Position numbers and translations under genes: made by a program. Positions 25,281-33,067 of a stretch of DNA of 64,000 bases are shown one piece after another. The stretch is taken from the NCBI GenBank assembly GCA_963666935.1, contig OY762936.1, positions 1 to 64,000 on the forward strand, read 5' to 3'. How positions within the stretch are numbered: position 1 is the stretch's first letter; every line of letters starts with the position of its first letter. A model generated the notes under the pieces. It was not told the DNA's origin. It saw nothing but the letters and a program-made list of their open reading frames with translations, and ran no database searches. Source of the stretch: G963666935 sp963666935. GTDB taxonomy: Bacteria; Bacillota; Clostridia; Christensenellales; CAG-138.

Positions 25281-26436
25281 GCCAACCATGGATCCTGTTA
25301 CTGTAATGCAATCTCCGGCATTGGATACCTGTGAACCTAAAGCCACCGGCACATCGGTACCAACCATAGATCCGGTTGCTGTAATGCAATCTCCGGCGGT
25401 GGGTACCTGTGAGCCCAACGCTACCGGCACATCCGACTCTTTTACTATGATCCCAGTCTCAGAAAGCTACTTAAAAAATATCATATCTGATGTTACTACC
25501 TACTACACCGGCCAGGACGACGGCTTATTTCAAGCTGCTTATCGAGCCCTTACTGAAACCCCGTGGACGGATATCAATGAGGCCCTTGGAAAAGTCGGCG
25601 GCTATCTTCCCGAGGACACATACGGCATGATTGTTTTGGATGACACGCTACAAAAAGAGCTGTTCGATAAAAGTTATGCCGATTTCTGCAGCGTCACCTG
25701 TACAAAGGAGGTGCTTCCCGATATGGGATTGGCCTATATCACCGTATTGGGCTCAGGTTATAATAATTTTTTTCTTGTATTTGACATTATGGACAACGGC
25801 GCATACATCCCGGTACGCGGTTTTTGGCTTGGGTGGCGATACCGCAGCTATGAATTTATGCAGCATTATGATACCCGGTGGCTCAGAATTGGATATGACT
25901 ATACATATGGCACCAACCTTAGCCTGGTGCTCTGCTGTTGGTACAATATCGACAACAATCAGATCGATCTTTCGTATCTGCGCTACGTCGGAGACTGCGA
26001 TATGCCCTGGTGCCCCCTTGGCTGGCGGTTTTTCAATGGAAAAATGTCCGAACCGCAGGTTAAAGAACTTCCGGACGGGCGCCAATTGATGATCAAGATG
26101 GAAGCGACCAGCCGGCTTGCACGAGGCAACAGCGATGACGCCTAGCAGGGGGAGGAATATTGCTGGGAAAAAACAGAACCTGTCGTCATCCGGCTTAATG
26201 TCGACACCCACAAGGCATATGCCGAAAACGGCCTCGATCACTGGTATTTCAACTTGATCAGTACGAGAACGGATGTTGACAATTACTGCGCACCGTTTAG
26301 GGAGGAGCTTACCGCAGCTGCAAACGCAGGAAACGATCCCGGGGCTATTTGGGCAAAGTGGACGCTATCGGGCGGGTATTATGATTGGAAACCGTTTTTT
26401 GAAGAGAACGGCCTTGTTTACGAGGAAGAGGAATGA
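25195..26436 (+). pseudogene. Lipoprotein with internal nonsense codon, element A
   Basis: The ATG at 25,195 is used rather than the upstream TTG at 25,189. The lipobox is FLSGCTG. A repeated spacer follows (two copies of the ITDPVxVMQSPA-type unit, near residues 33-75), then a domain beginning SESYLKNIISDVTTYYTGQD. A TAG at 26,143 replaces the TGG (Trp) found in element B, stopping translation about 100 residues early. The remaining frame is open to 26,436 and still matches B. The protein resembles no family I know. The truncated product may still be secreted. Confidence 0.82.
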
Positions 26437-26498
26437 TGGGAATGCGAGATTAATTTGGATTTGCTAATAGTGGAAAATAAGGAATACATAGTTTTGAG

Positions 26499-26528
26499 TG
26501 TCCCTTTCGGGTGGGGTTTTTGCGTATA
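26499..26528 (+). promoter_or_regulatory. Candidate ECF-sigma promoter for the lipoprotein run, element A
   Basis: TGTCCC (26,499) and CGTATA (26,523) with an 18-base spacer and the TTTCGGGT core match the promoter in front of the secreted-protein gene. A ribosome site and a small reading frame start about 30 bases downstream, so the promoter would drive that frame, the next lipoprotein and perhaps the hydrolase. Confidence 0.55.
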
Positions 26529-26566
26529 AAAGATTACAACCTTTACACCTTCTTTGGAGGTATCAA

Positions 26567-26668
26567 ATGACACGTCGTTTACAACAGCAACGCAAGGTTT
26601 TTCTTTTTCCGCAATACCGCCTTAGATTGATTCGGCGGGCTTTACAAGTTCATCGGATTACTACTTGA
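26567..26668 (+). CDS. Small Arg-rich reading frame overprinting a lipoprotein-gene fragment, element A
   Basis: MTRRLQQQRKVFLFPQYRLR and a further 13 residues are read from an ATG behind GGAGG with six-base spacing, just after the ECF-type promoter. The same DNA in another frame is a fragment of the 54,542-type lipoprotein (residues after its lipobox), but that frame is closed here by a TAG. Differences from the element B copy in the new frame are synonymous (CTT/CTG, ATT/ATC, CGG/CGA) or mostly conservative (K/R, L/F). It may be a genuine short basic peptide, a leader, or chance. Confidence 0.38.
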   Translation: MTRRLQQQRKVFLFPQYRLRLIRRALQVHRITT

Positions 26669-26689
26669 GATCCGTTCAGGAGGCTTTTT

Positions 26690-27925
26690 ATGCGTAAATG
26701 TAATGTTCGAAAAATTCCGGTACACCATTCTACATTATGTAACTGGTTCATGCGTATCGCTGTGGCATTCTTGTGCCTGCTGCTTGCCGGATGTGCTGGG
26801 CCCACCGGCGGGCCTGTTGGCGTATCTCCACCACCGGGGACCGCCACCTCGTACACCCCTGCCGTCACGGCCACGAATACGGCTAGCTCAATGCCGGCGG
26901 CCACGCCAGGTGTATCGGCTCCATGCCTTGTCTCTAATGATTCGAAATCCATTTTGCCAGAGCAATGGGTGTCCGGCTATATGCTATCGGGACTTGTCCC
27001 TGCAATATGGGTTACATTAACGGAAGACGATAAACCGGTTTATGTTATGGAGAACCGTAATTCATTACAATATGACTCAAATGCTTGTTACTCCCTATCA
27101 GGCAGCAGTAAAAACAAGGATGAAATCGAAACGCTCGGACAAGCCTTAAGCGGAATGATTTTGGCAGACATCCCATCTTTCCTGGAGCTGCATGGCATCA
27201 GTATTGATGGCTGGGTTAAGGATCCTCAGATTCAGGAAAAAGTAATCAGCGAGATCGCTTATTCCGAAGCCTTTGATGGAGAGTATTTGATTATCAACAT
27301 AAAAACGGAATCCTGGGAAATCTATTTGGATATGATTTTCCACAATGAGAATGGGCACTATACGCCCCATAGTGTTATCCATTATTACGAGGGTGGCTCT
27401 ATCACCTTTCAAAAGGTTTCCGGACAGCAATGGCTGCTATATGCCTTTTGTGGTGGCAGAGGCACTGGCTATACTGTGACTGTCGCGGGCTGGTATAACC
27501 TGAATACTAAGAAAATAGAGTTGCGCTATCTCCATTCGCTGTATGATTCAGGTTCCATCGCAGAGGATGTGAATGAAGCACTAATTCTGCAATGCGATTC
27601 TCCTCGCGCGATGGAAGATGGATCGGAAAACTGGATTGGGATCCCTGTTCAGATACAGATGGAAGCTAAGTATTGGCCTGTCGAGGAAGGTGGAGATTTG
27701 ATCGTTGCCGCGCCTGAGCCAGATACGATCGCTTATAAAACCATGATACGATTGTACTATGATGAAGCAGCGCATGCTTTTTATATTCTTATCCCGGAAG
27801 AAGCATACCTCCTCGACCGCAAATTCAGCCAGGAATGGCTATTCTACACAGGCGACTATATGCAAGACCTTCTGGAAAACGGCAATGCGTATCAAAAACG
27901 CTGGGCAGGTGCCTTTTATCCATAA
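26690..27925 (+). CDS. Lipoprotein of unknown function, element A
   Basis: The 411-residue product starts behind CAGGAGGC. After a basic start the signal reads MRIAVAFLCLLLAGCAGPTG, with the lipidated cysteine near residue 35. A Thr/Pro/Ala-rich spacer leads to an extracellular domain (EDDKPVYVMENRNSLQY, YCLSGSS-like region, GDYMQDLLENGNAYQKRWAG at the end). It is a paralogue of 57,924-59,117 in element B, with the same lipobox DNA, middle and C-terminal motif but many substitutions. No known family. The hydrolase follows after 100 bases. Confidence 0.72.
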   Translation: MRKCNVRKIPVHHSTLCNWFMRIAVAFLCLLLAGCAGPTGGPVGVSPPPGTATSYTPAVTATNTASSMPAATPGVSAPCLVSNDSKSILPEQWVSGYMLSGLVPAIWVTLTEDDKPVYVMENRNSLQYDSNACYSLSGSSKNKDEIETLGQALSGMILADIPSFLELHGISIDGWVKDPQIQEKVISEIAYSEAFDGEYLIINIKTESWEIYLDMIFHNENGHYTPHSVIHYYEGGSITFQKVSGQQWLLYAFCGGRGTGYTVTVAGWYNLNTKKIELRYLHSLYDSGSIAEDVNEALILQCDSPRAMEDGSENWIGIPVQIQMEAKYWPVEEGGDLIVAAPEPDTIAYKTMIRLYYDEAAHAFYILIPEEAYLLDRKFSQEWLFYTGDYMQDLLENGNAYQKRWAGAFYP

Positions 27926-28025
27926 GCTCTCATGGCATGTAAGTGTCACTGTTTATTTTATCTTTTCCAAGATAAGATTTAGCTAATGCTAGCAGTTAAA
28001 TATTTTTGGAAAAGAGGGAGAACAA

Positions 28026-28829
28026 ATGGCACTTAGTGATGCAACGATACGAAGCTGGGCTACTATAGTATCAGAAAATGATTATGCACAGGAGCTCCAG
28101 TATCCAAACAACAGCAGGAGTGATGCTGAGCTGTTAGCTCGAACTCTCCGCGGGGAAGAAGCCAATCTGGATGCGCTCGCCTGCATTGCCCAAGAAATGC
28201 TTAATCGCAAAAGGTACAGAGCAGTTTTGGGTGGCGATAATATGGAATGGGACATCGTAGGAGGATACTCAGTTCCATGGGCCTCATGGCGGGAAGTTTT
28301 GTATGCTACAAGACAATTTACTTCGCTAACCGATGGCTATCATGGTATGACGGCTAATCCTATGGAAGTACCATCTGGTCAGACGGTAGAGACATACCCC
28401 ATCTCAGACGCATGGAGGGAGGCTTGTGAGTTGGCGAATGAGCTGGTAACCATGGATACGAGGTTCCAGTCAAGGATTAGCGAGAGTACACTTCTTAATG
28501 ATCAGCTTTTTCATGGTCCAATAGCATCCTCGATAACTCAGTTGCGGCAGATCTTTGGCCTCAGTGAGGGAGAAGAATTCAATAACGGAGATTATAGAGA
28601 AACTGGCTTTTTCAATGGTAGGCAGAGGCACTCAATCCTTATCATGGATGATAGCGTCTTCTCCAACGACGATGGCACCAACGGGAACGATATTTGCAAC
28701 CAGTTCCTTCCTAAGACTGGTGTTGGCGGAAACGAAACCAGCATCCCTGATCAGACAGCCTCGGATTTCATTGACTTCCTAAAGTCCCGTGTGGGTTGCG
28801 GCTATGTTCTGGGAACCTCGTTTAGATAA
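28026..28829 (+). pseudogene. Cell-wall hydrolase, 3' truncated, element A
   Basis: AGAGGGAGAAC precedes the ATG. The first 180 residues resemble a SleB-type hydrolase_2 domain (ELLARTLRGEEANLDALACI, AQEMLNRKRYRAV) with no signal peptide. The linker SDFIDFLKSRVGCGYVLGT is shared with the 864-residue element B protein and opens the NlpC/P60 domain. Three residues later the reading ends where the DNA joins the parA remnant at about 28,820. The NlpC/P60 catalytic residues and all wall-binding repeats are lost. The N-terminal hydrolase domain differs strongly from that of element B although the linker is conserved. Confidence 0.8.
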
Positions 28830-29173
28830 TTCCGCAGCACGATTTCCCGGCTCATGGTGTTTACAAGCGATACCTCCATTGCGGAAAGCTCGATGTTGGC
28901 GGGCATGAGGTCAACGCCCTCCGCGTGATGCAGGATACCTTCGTCCAGAGCTATGGGTTCATCCATAATCACCTTGGTCATGATGGTAGCAAGAGATACG
29001 GGCAGCTTGTCCGGTTCATTCCAGCCTAGCGAATCCGTCAGGTTGCCCTGTGCGTCAGCATCAATGAGCAACACCTTTTTCCCTTGCCGTGCGAGGCCGA
29101 TGCCTAAGTTCACGGCTGTGGTCGTTTTCCCTACGCCGCCCTTCTGGTTGGCGAGGGCAATTACTTTGGTCAT
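28802..29173 (-). pseudogene. parA: ParA-family partition ATPase, truncated
   Basis: The minus-strand start at 29,173 follows AAGGAGG. MTKVIALANQKGGVGKTTTA is the deviant Walker A of ParA/Soj, and KVLLIDADAQGNLTDSLGW follows. Homology continues to EIVLRNYL, after which the frame enters hydrolase DNA read backwards and stops (123 residues instead of about 250-270). ParA proteins of this type are encoded near one end of many clostridial conjugative elements, so this is probably the far end of an ICE whose middle has been deleted. Confidence 0.88.
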
Positions 29174-29194
29174 GTTGGGTTCCTCCTTGCTGAA

Positions 29195-29231
29195 ATAAAA
29201 AAGGCCGCTTACTTGCTAAGGTAAACGGCCA
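29195..29231 (-). terminator. Terminator after the 132-residue reading frame
   Basis: GGCCGTTTAC and GTAAGCGGCC form a stem on the minus strand followed by TTTTTTATTT. It lies between the stop of the 29,256-29,654 gene and the parA start. A degraded copy is found near 42,590-42,620. Confidence 0.65.
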
Positions 29232-29255
29232 GTTTAATATTCTTGAAGCTCTGCC

Positions 29256-29654
29256 TTATTTGTAGATTTCTACATAATCATCTTGGCAATCCAGCTTTAC
29301 GTCAGAAAAATCCACTAGTGCCTCATAGAAGAACACCTCCAACAAGACAGGATCACAATATTGAAGCAGTACGTCGAAAATTTCAGGAACGGCCATTTCA
29401 TGCAAAAGATACAGAACTCGCAGGATACCGCCAATAGTAGGGTACTCAGATTTTTCATACAGTTCCCATAAATAGGCTTCGACTACGTCGATTGAGTCTA
29501 TGCTGTCCCTTTCCTGACACATGGCCTCCATCAGCGGTGGAATAACCGCACCGCAGATTACATTTAGCTTTGTGGTGTTTGGAGTTTCTCCATCAGGCAT
29601 ATAGACTTCTTGCGCCATCAGGACTGCCTTTAGTTCCTCTTTGCTTTTCATCAT
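29256..29654 (-). CDS. Hypothetical protein, ICE remnant
   Basis: A 132-residue acidic protein beginning MMKSKEELKAVLMAQEVYMP. It contains helical stretches (AVIPPLMEAMCQERDSIDSI, GGILRVLYLLHEMAVPEIFD) and ends DCQDDYVEIYK. No family or motif recognised. It is upstream of parA on the same strand and followed by a terminator, and the DNA downstream of it has a decayed copy at 42,575-42,660. It looks like an intact accessory gene of the same lost integrative element. Confidence 0.55.
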   Translation of the reverse strand: MMKSKEELKAVLMAQEVYMPDGETPNTTKLNVICGAVIPPLMEAMCQERDSIDSIDVVEAYLWELYEKSEYPTIGGILRVLYLLHEMAVPEIFDVLLQYCDPVLLEVFFYEALVDFSDVKLDCQDDYVEIYK

Positions 29655-29869
29655 TTCGTTATCCCGCTTTCATAGTTTTGTCTTATGCGTCTATTGCTTA
29701 CCGTTCAATAAATGTGCGTTGTATAAAAAATGTAGTAAAAATGTGGTATGCGGCAAATTTTATGTTTTTTACTCCTTACAATCTGCGTTGAAGCTCTGGC
29801 TTTCACCTAATAAAAATGTGGTAAATGTGGTATAGCGGCCATCACGATAGATTTTGGCCAAAGACAAAA
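29655..29869. other. Intergenic, element-end remnants
   Basis: No gene seen. Two pairs of ATGTGGTA-like repeats occur (29,730 with 29,741, and 29,816 with 29,825), like those near the integrase genes. This suggests the right-end binding region of a vanished element next to the tRNA scar. Confidence 0.4.
29730..29832. repeat. Two further pairs of ATGTGGTA-like repeats
   Basis: ATGTAGTA/ATGTGGTA at 29,730 and 29,741 (11-base step), and ATGTGGTA/ATGTGGTA at 29,816 and 29,825 (9-base step). They match the candidate integrase arm sites at the left ends of elements A and B. Confidence 0.45.
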
Positions 29870-29902
29870 CCTCCGAAAACAGGCTGTTTTCGGAGGTTTT
29901 TT
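29870..29902. terminator. Terminator-like hairpin beside tRNA-Arg scar (first copy)
   Basis: CCTCCGAAAACA and TGTTTTCGGAGG form a 12-base-pair stem followed by TTTTTT on the plus strand. On the minus strand it directly follows the tRNA CCA end, as a tRNA terminator would. A second copy with one mismatch lies at 42,687-42,719. Confidence 0.75.
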
Positions 29903-29946
29903 GGCGTGCCTGAAAGGATTCGAACCTTCGACCCTCAGAGTCGGAG
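29902..29946 (-). tRNA. tRNA-Arg(CCG) 3' fragment, integration scar (first copy)
   Basis: Read on the minus strand: anticodon loop CTCCGAC, 3' anticodon strand TCTGA, variable loop, T arm GAAGG-TTCGAAT-CCTTT, acceptor strand CAGGCAC, discriminator G and CCA. The 5' half is absent, so this is not a functional gene. Such 3' ends are the attB part duplicated by tyrosine-integrase elements. An identical fragment lies at 42,719-42,763. Confidence 0.7.
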
Positions 29947-30016
29947 ACAATGGAAACATAATCCTTAAAAGTGCCGCAAAACAGGCATTTCCCCCTGTTT
30001 ATGGGTACTTTGGGGG

Positions 30017-30100
30017 GTTCCATTATGTCTATTGTGTTCATTCTAAAGGTGCTTTTTCTACTGTCTTTTAAGAATTATGTGGTAAAAATGTGGTATATGA
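30017..30100. mobile_element. Left-end remnant of a third related element
   Basis: CCATTATGTCTATTG at 30,020 and the paired ATGTGGTA repeats at 30,077 and 30,088 match the left ends of elements A and B, and the tRNA-Arg fragment precedes it as in B. No integrase follows. The remainder of this element has been deleted or replaced by the DNA from about 30,190 on. Confidence 0.6.
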
Positions 30101-30189
30101 GCACCTTATACATGGCATGTAATAATGCTTTTTATCCTTATGCGACAACGAGAGTTGCCGTTCTCTTTGCCCTGATCAATAAGTTTAAC

Positions 30190-30631
30190 CTAATCAGATA
30201 AAGACCGGTGGTTTTCTACCAGTGTTGTCCCTTGGCCCGATTGCCAACTACTTGACAACGCGATAGAAACCCCCAGCCCAAAATCCGCCTCTTCTTTACC
30301 TCCTTCCTCAAATATAAACTGACGCAAGCCAAAGCGTGGAAAAGCTGCAATCGCCCATAATGCTCCTGCCAACTTCCATATCGTGACAGAGGATTTTGTG
30401 CAATCCGTAAAGGACAACATCAACCTGCTGTTGATTCTCGCCCTGAATAACCGAAGCAAGTAATATGTCACCATGCCCATCGTGGATGCGATAAGCGCAT
30501 GCATCAGGCACAGTGTGAAGCGGATACCGTCATGTGCGCCATCTGGCTGGAGTATTTTTCCGTGCTGATTCTGATCTTCGCCGCGTCGGTGATCTCCTGC
30601 GTCCTGATGAAGCCCGCGTATCTGATCCTCG
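30190..30631. other. Unresolved coding remnants
   Basis: No intact gene. The plus strand has a stretch reading FHIVTEDFVQSVKDNINLLL and ILALNNRSK to a stop at about 30,464. Then, after a frame change, it has a hydrophobic stretch (WLEYFSVLILIFAASVISCV) to about 30,650. The minus strand is also open for 104 codons over the same DNA. I could not assign either to a family. These are probably 3' and 5' scraps of element genes next to the third element end. Confidence 0.3.
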
Positions 30632-31887
30632 TCACGACGCTGCCGGAACAGCCTCTGCTTGTGTTTCTATTGGCGGCAGTGGTGTACTCGCTGATTCGAA
30701 CATACGGAGAGAATCGTCAAGCACTGATGTACACTTGCCTGCATCAGGATTTTTTGAACGAACCGCAGCCAACACAGCATCGATTGTCCCATCGATCTGC
30801 GTCCATGTTGTTTTATCTATTTTTTTAAGTGTAGGCGCTGATGTATCCCATTCGTGCTCCAAATTATCTGCACTGGTTTTTGCCGAAGTAAAGTCGCCCA
30901 CATTCACAGCGTCAATCATGTCACTTTCAATTGATATAAAATCGCCCAGTTGCCCGTTCAAGGTCGTCTGCGTCGTGTCTGCTTGAGATGAAATATTATG
31001 GCTCAGCAGAACATAACCGGCAATGCTAACTGATAAGAAGATGAATAAAACAATTACTGTCTGTGCCAAAACGCTTTTCCGACTTGCAATTGTCCGTTTT
31101 GAAGTTGGAACTTCACTTTGGGGTATCGTATCGCATTTTGTAATTGCAAGATAGATGATGACAGCCAGGATAGCAACAAGAAATATGACGCTGGTCACTG
31201 TTGCCCCAAGACCCAAGCCTCCATATTGCTTTGGCTGAGACAGGTAATCTCCAAGAGATGCGCCGAGCGGACGGGTAAAAATATACACAAACCAGAAAGC
31301 CAATATGGAGTCAAGTTTAAAGAACTTCCATGCCAAAAATGCACAGGTTATTATAACGATAACCGCAATCCCTGTGAGAAGATAGCCCAAGCCAAGTTGC
31401 TCTGAATATAAGTCCCCGACCGCGGTTCCCAGTGCAAATGTAAAAAGTATGGTGAGCCAATAGAAGGCTTCTCTTTTTCTTGTAAAAATAGAGTGTATGG
31501 AGAGCGTTTTTTCATTTAGGTACCAAAGAAGGAAGGTCAATCCCAACAGCACGCTGAAGACAATGGTGCTGATTTCAAGAGGAACCCCCATTCCGTCTGT
31601 CAAATTATCCGTAACCAATGTTCCAAACACACTGATCAGTACAACGGTCAGCCAATAGAGACCTGGAACGCATTTCTTTTCTTTGAATTGAAGAAACAGC
31701 ACAATGATAAATGCGATGCCCATAATAATGGTTGTGTTTGTTAGCCCCAATCCGAGGTTGACATTCACAAAATCCGAAAAAGTTTCGCCAACAGTTGTAC
31801 ATAAAATCTTGATAATCCAAAGAACATTGTAATTTCCGGCACTTTGCTGCGTATGATATTTGTTCCGTTATTTTTTGCCGTATCCAT
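30632..31887 (-). pseudogene. DUF347-repeat membrane protein (COG4705 type), frameshifted near the start
   Basis: From an ATG at 31,887 behind AAAGGAG the frame gives MDTAKNNGTNIIRSKVPEIT, then must slip at a T run near 31,821 to continue WIIKILCTTVGETFSDF into the long open frame. Repeats of the type GTLVTDNLTDGMG, GTAVGDLYSEQLGLGYLLTG and GASLGDYLSQPKQYGGLGLG mark the DUF347 family, with eight or so membrane spans. A C-terminal extracytoplasmic helical part follows. One deleted base breaks the gene; it could be a sequencing error in the homopolymer. Function of the family is unclear, though metal-related transport has been suggested. Confidence 0.72.
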
Positions 31888-31993
31888 ATATTTTCTCCTT
31901 TTGTTATTTGTTTTGATAGGCTTCCACTGTATTACCCGTGTTATATATTAGCTTAACGATGCTGAAGCGTTTGTGCAGCGGCTTTCATATGTT

Positions 31994-32476
31994 TCAACCC
32001 CATAAGACGGTCATGAATCCATAGGTAGCAAAAAGCACGATCGCTCCGGCCAGCAGGACACCCAAGAAGATAGCGATTAGCGCATCCTTCAGGCGCATTC
32101 CAAGGACACTGGCCACGAGAGCGCCGGTCCACGCGCCAGTCCCGGGCAGCGGTATCGCTACCAGCAGGCAGAGTCCCCACAGCCGGTATTTTGTGACCAA
32201 CCTGCCCTTGAGGTGCGCTTTTTTCTCCAGCCGGTCGATAACAAGCCCCCACCTTGGATTTGTGCGAAGACACGCAAAAGCTCGCTGGATGAACAATATG
32301 ATAAACGGAACCGGGAGCATGTTTCCGACCAAGCTGGCAAAAAAGGCATCCAGTGCCGAAAGCCCCTGAGACACGCCGAAAGGGATCGCCGCGCGCAGTT
32401 CCAAAACAGGAATCATAGCCACTCCAGCTGTAGCAATCAGTTTGCCAATATGGGTACTGAGAAATAGTGTCATCAT
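31994..32476 (-). CDS. Small multidrug-export-like membrane protein (COG2426)
   Basis: The start at 32,476 follows GGAAGGA; an upstream in-frame ATG lies inside the PAP2 gene. The 160-residue protein has about four spans and the family patterns VLELRAAIPFGVSQGLSALD and PLPGTGAWTGALVASVLGMR, which recall a shortened DedA/SNARE-associated fold (PF06695). The name comes from early annotation and true transport is not established. The gene is 2 bases behind PAP2 and probably shares the operon with the two-component genes upstream. Confidence 0.85.
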   Translation of the reverse strand: MMTLFLSTHIGKLIATAGVAMIPVLELRAAIPFGVSQGLSALDAFFASLVGNMLPVPFIILFIQRAFACLRTNPRWGLVIDRLEKKAHLKGRLVTKYRLWGLCLLVAIPLPGTGAWTGALVASVLGMRLKDALIAIFLGVLLAGAIVLFATYGFMTVLWG

Positions 32477-32478
32477 GC

Positions 32479-33024
32479 TTATCCTTCCTGTCTGCGGCGC
32501 TTCCAAAGGTTTTCAAGAAACGCTGAGGCTCTGAAACCCAAACATCCCATGACAATTCCTATTATAGCGCCCGCTAATATATCGGTCGGGTAATGTACAT
32601 AGAGATACAGCCTTGAAAAGGCAATCAGGGCCGCAAAAACAAGCGCCGGCTTCCAGAGCTTCTGACGGCTGAAATATAAAGCGGATGTAGCGGCAAAGGA
32701 AGCAGCGGTATGTCCGGAAGGGAATGAGAAATCGGTTGGTCGTGCGATAAGAAGTTGTACCGCCATATTGACATCACAGGGGCGGATACGAGCGACGAGA
32801 GGTTTTAAAATGATATTGCAGACGGTCGCATCCAGCGCCAGCGCCAGCAGGATGGCTGCTCCGGCTCTCCTGTGCCTGCGGGTAATCAGCAGGATGATAG
32901 CCAGCACGATCCAAACCGCCCCCCCGTTGCCGAGCGCGGTAATGAATGGCATCAGTACGTCCATAATTCCGTTCCGGCAGTTGCTAGCTATAAAATTTAA
33001 AATGGTTAAATCGAATGATACCAC
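32479..33024 (-). CDS. PAP2-family membrane phosphatase
   Basis: The GTG start at 33,024 follows AAGGAAG. The 181 residues contain the three PAP2 motifs in order: KPLVARIRP near residue 73, FPSGHTAASF near 100, and SRLYLYVHYPTD near 136, with five to six spans. Such enzymes dephosphorylate undecaprenyl pyrophosphate or phosphatidic-acid-type lipids at the outer face of the membrane, and some confer bacitracin tolerance. It lies downstream of a histidine kinase gene and upstream of the COG2426 gene, consistent with a cell-envelope regulon. Confidence 0.9.
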   Translation of the reverse strand: MVSFDLTILNFIASNCRNGIMDVLMPFITALGNGGAVWIVLAIILLITRRHRRAGAAILLALALDATVCNIILKPLVARIRPCDVNMAVQLLIARPTDFSFPSGHTAASFAATSALYFSRQKLWKPALVFAALIAFSRLYLYVHYPTDILAGAIIGIVMGCLGFRASAFLENLWKRRRQEG

Positions 33025-33067
33025 AAAATACTTCCTTCTTCTTTATTTTTTTCATTAATTCTCCAAA

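Larger units (their letters stand above)
10786..28820. mobile_element. Integrative element A (degraded ICE/IME-like, with ABC cargo)
   Basis: The left end is defined by where sequence begins to match element B and a third end: ATTATGTCTATTG after GATTC at 10,786 (compare 42,833 and 30,017). The right limit is the abrupt junction of the hydrolase gene with a minus-strand parA at about 28,820. Gene order matches element B from integrase to hydrolase. Unlike B, no tRNA fragment flanks the left end, the integrase is frameshifted, one lipoprotein has a nonsense codon and the hydrolase is cut. No relaxase, coupling protein or VirB4 is present, so the conjugation module is either lost or was never here. 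The copy is probably immobile on its own. Confidence 0.75.

Noticed and set aside
29902..29946. Complete tRNA gene
   Set aside because: The D arm and 5' acceptor strand are absent here and at 42,719 and 42,513; only 3' halves exist.
29769..30041. A 90-residue minus-strand frame across the tRNA fragment and terminator
   Set aside because: It reads through a hairpin and a tRNA 3' end; its peptide (SDSEGRRFESFQARQ) is the usual false translation of such DNA.
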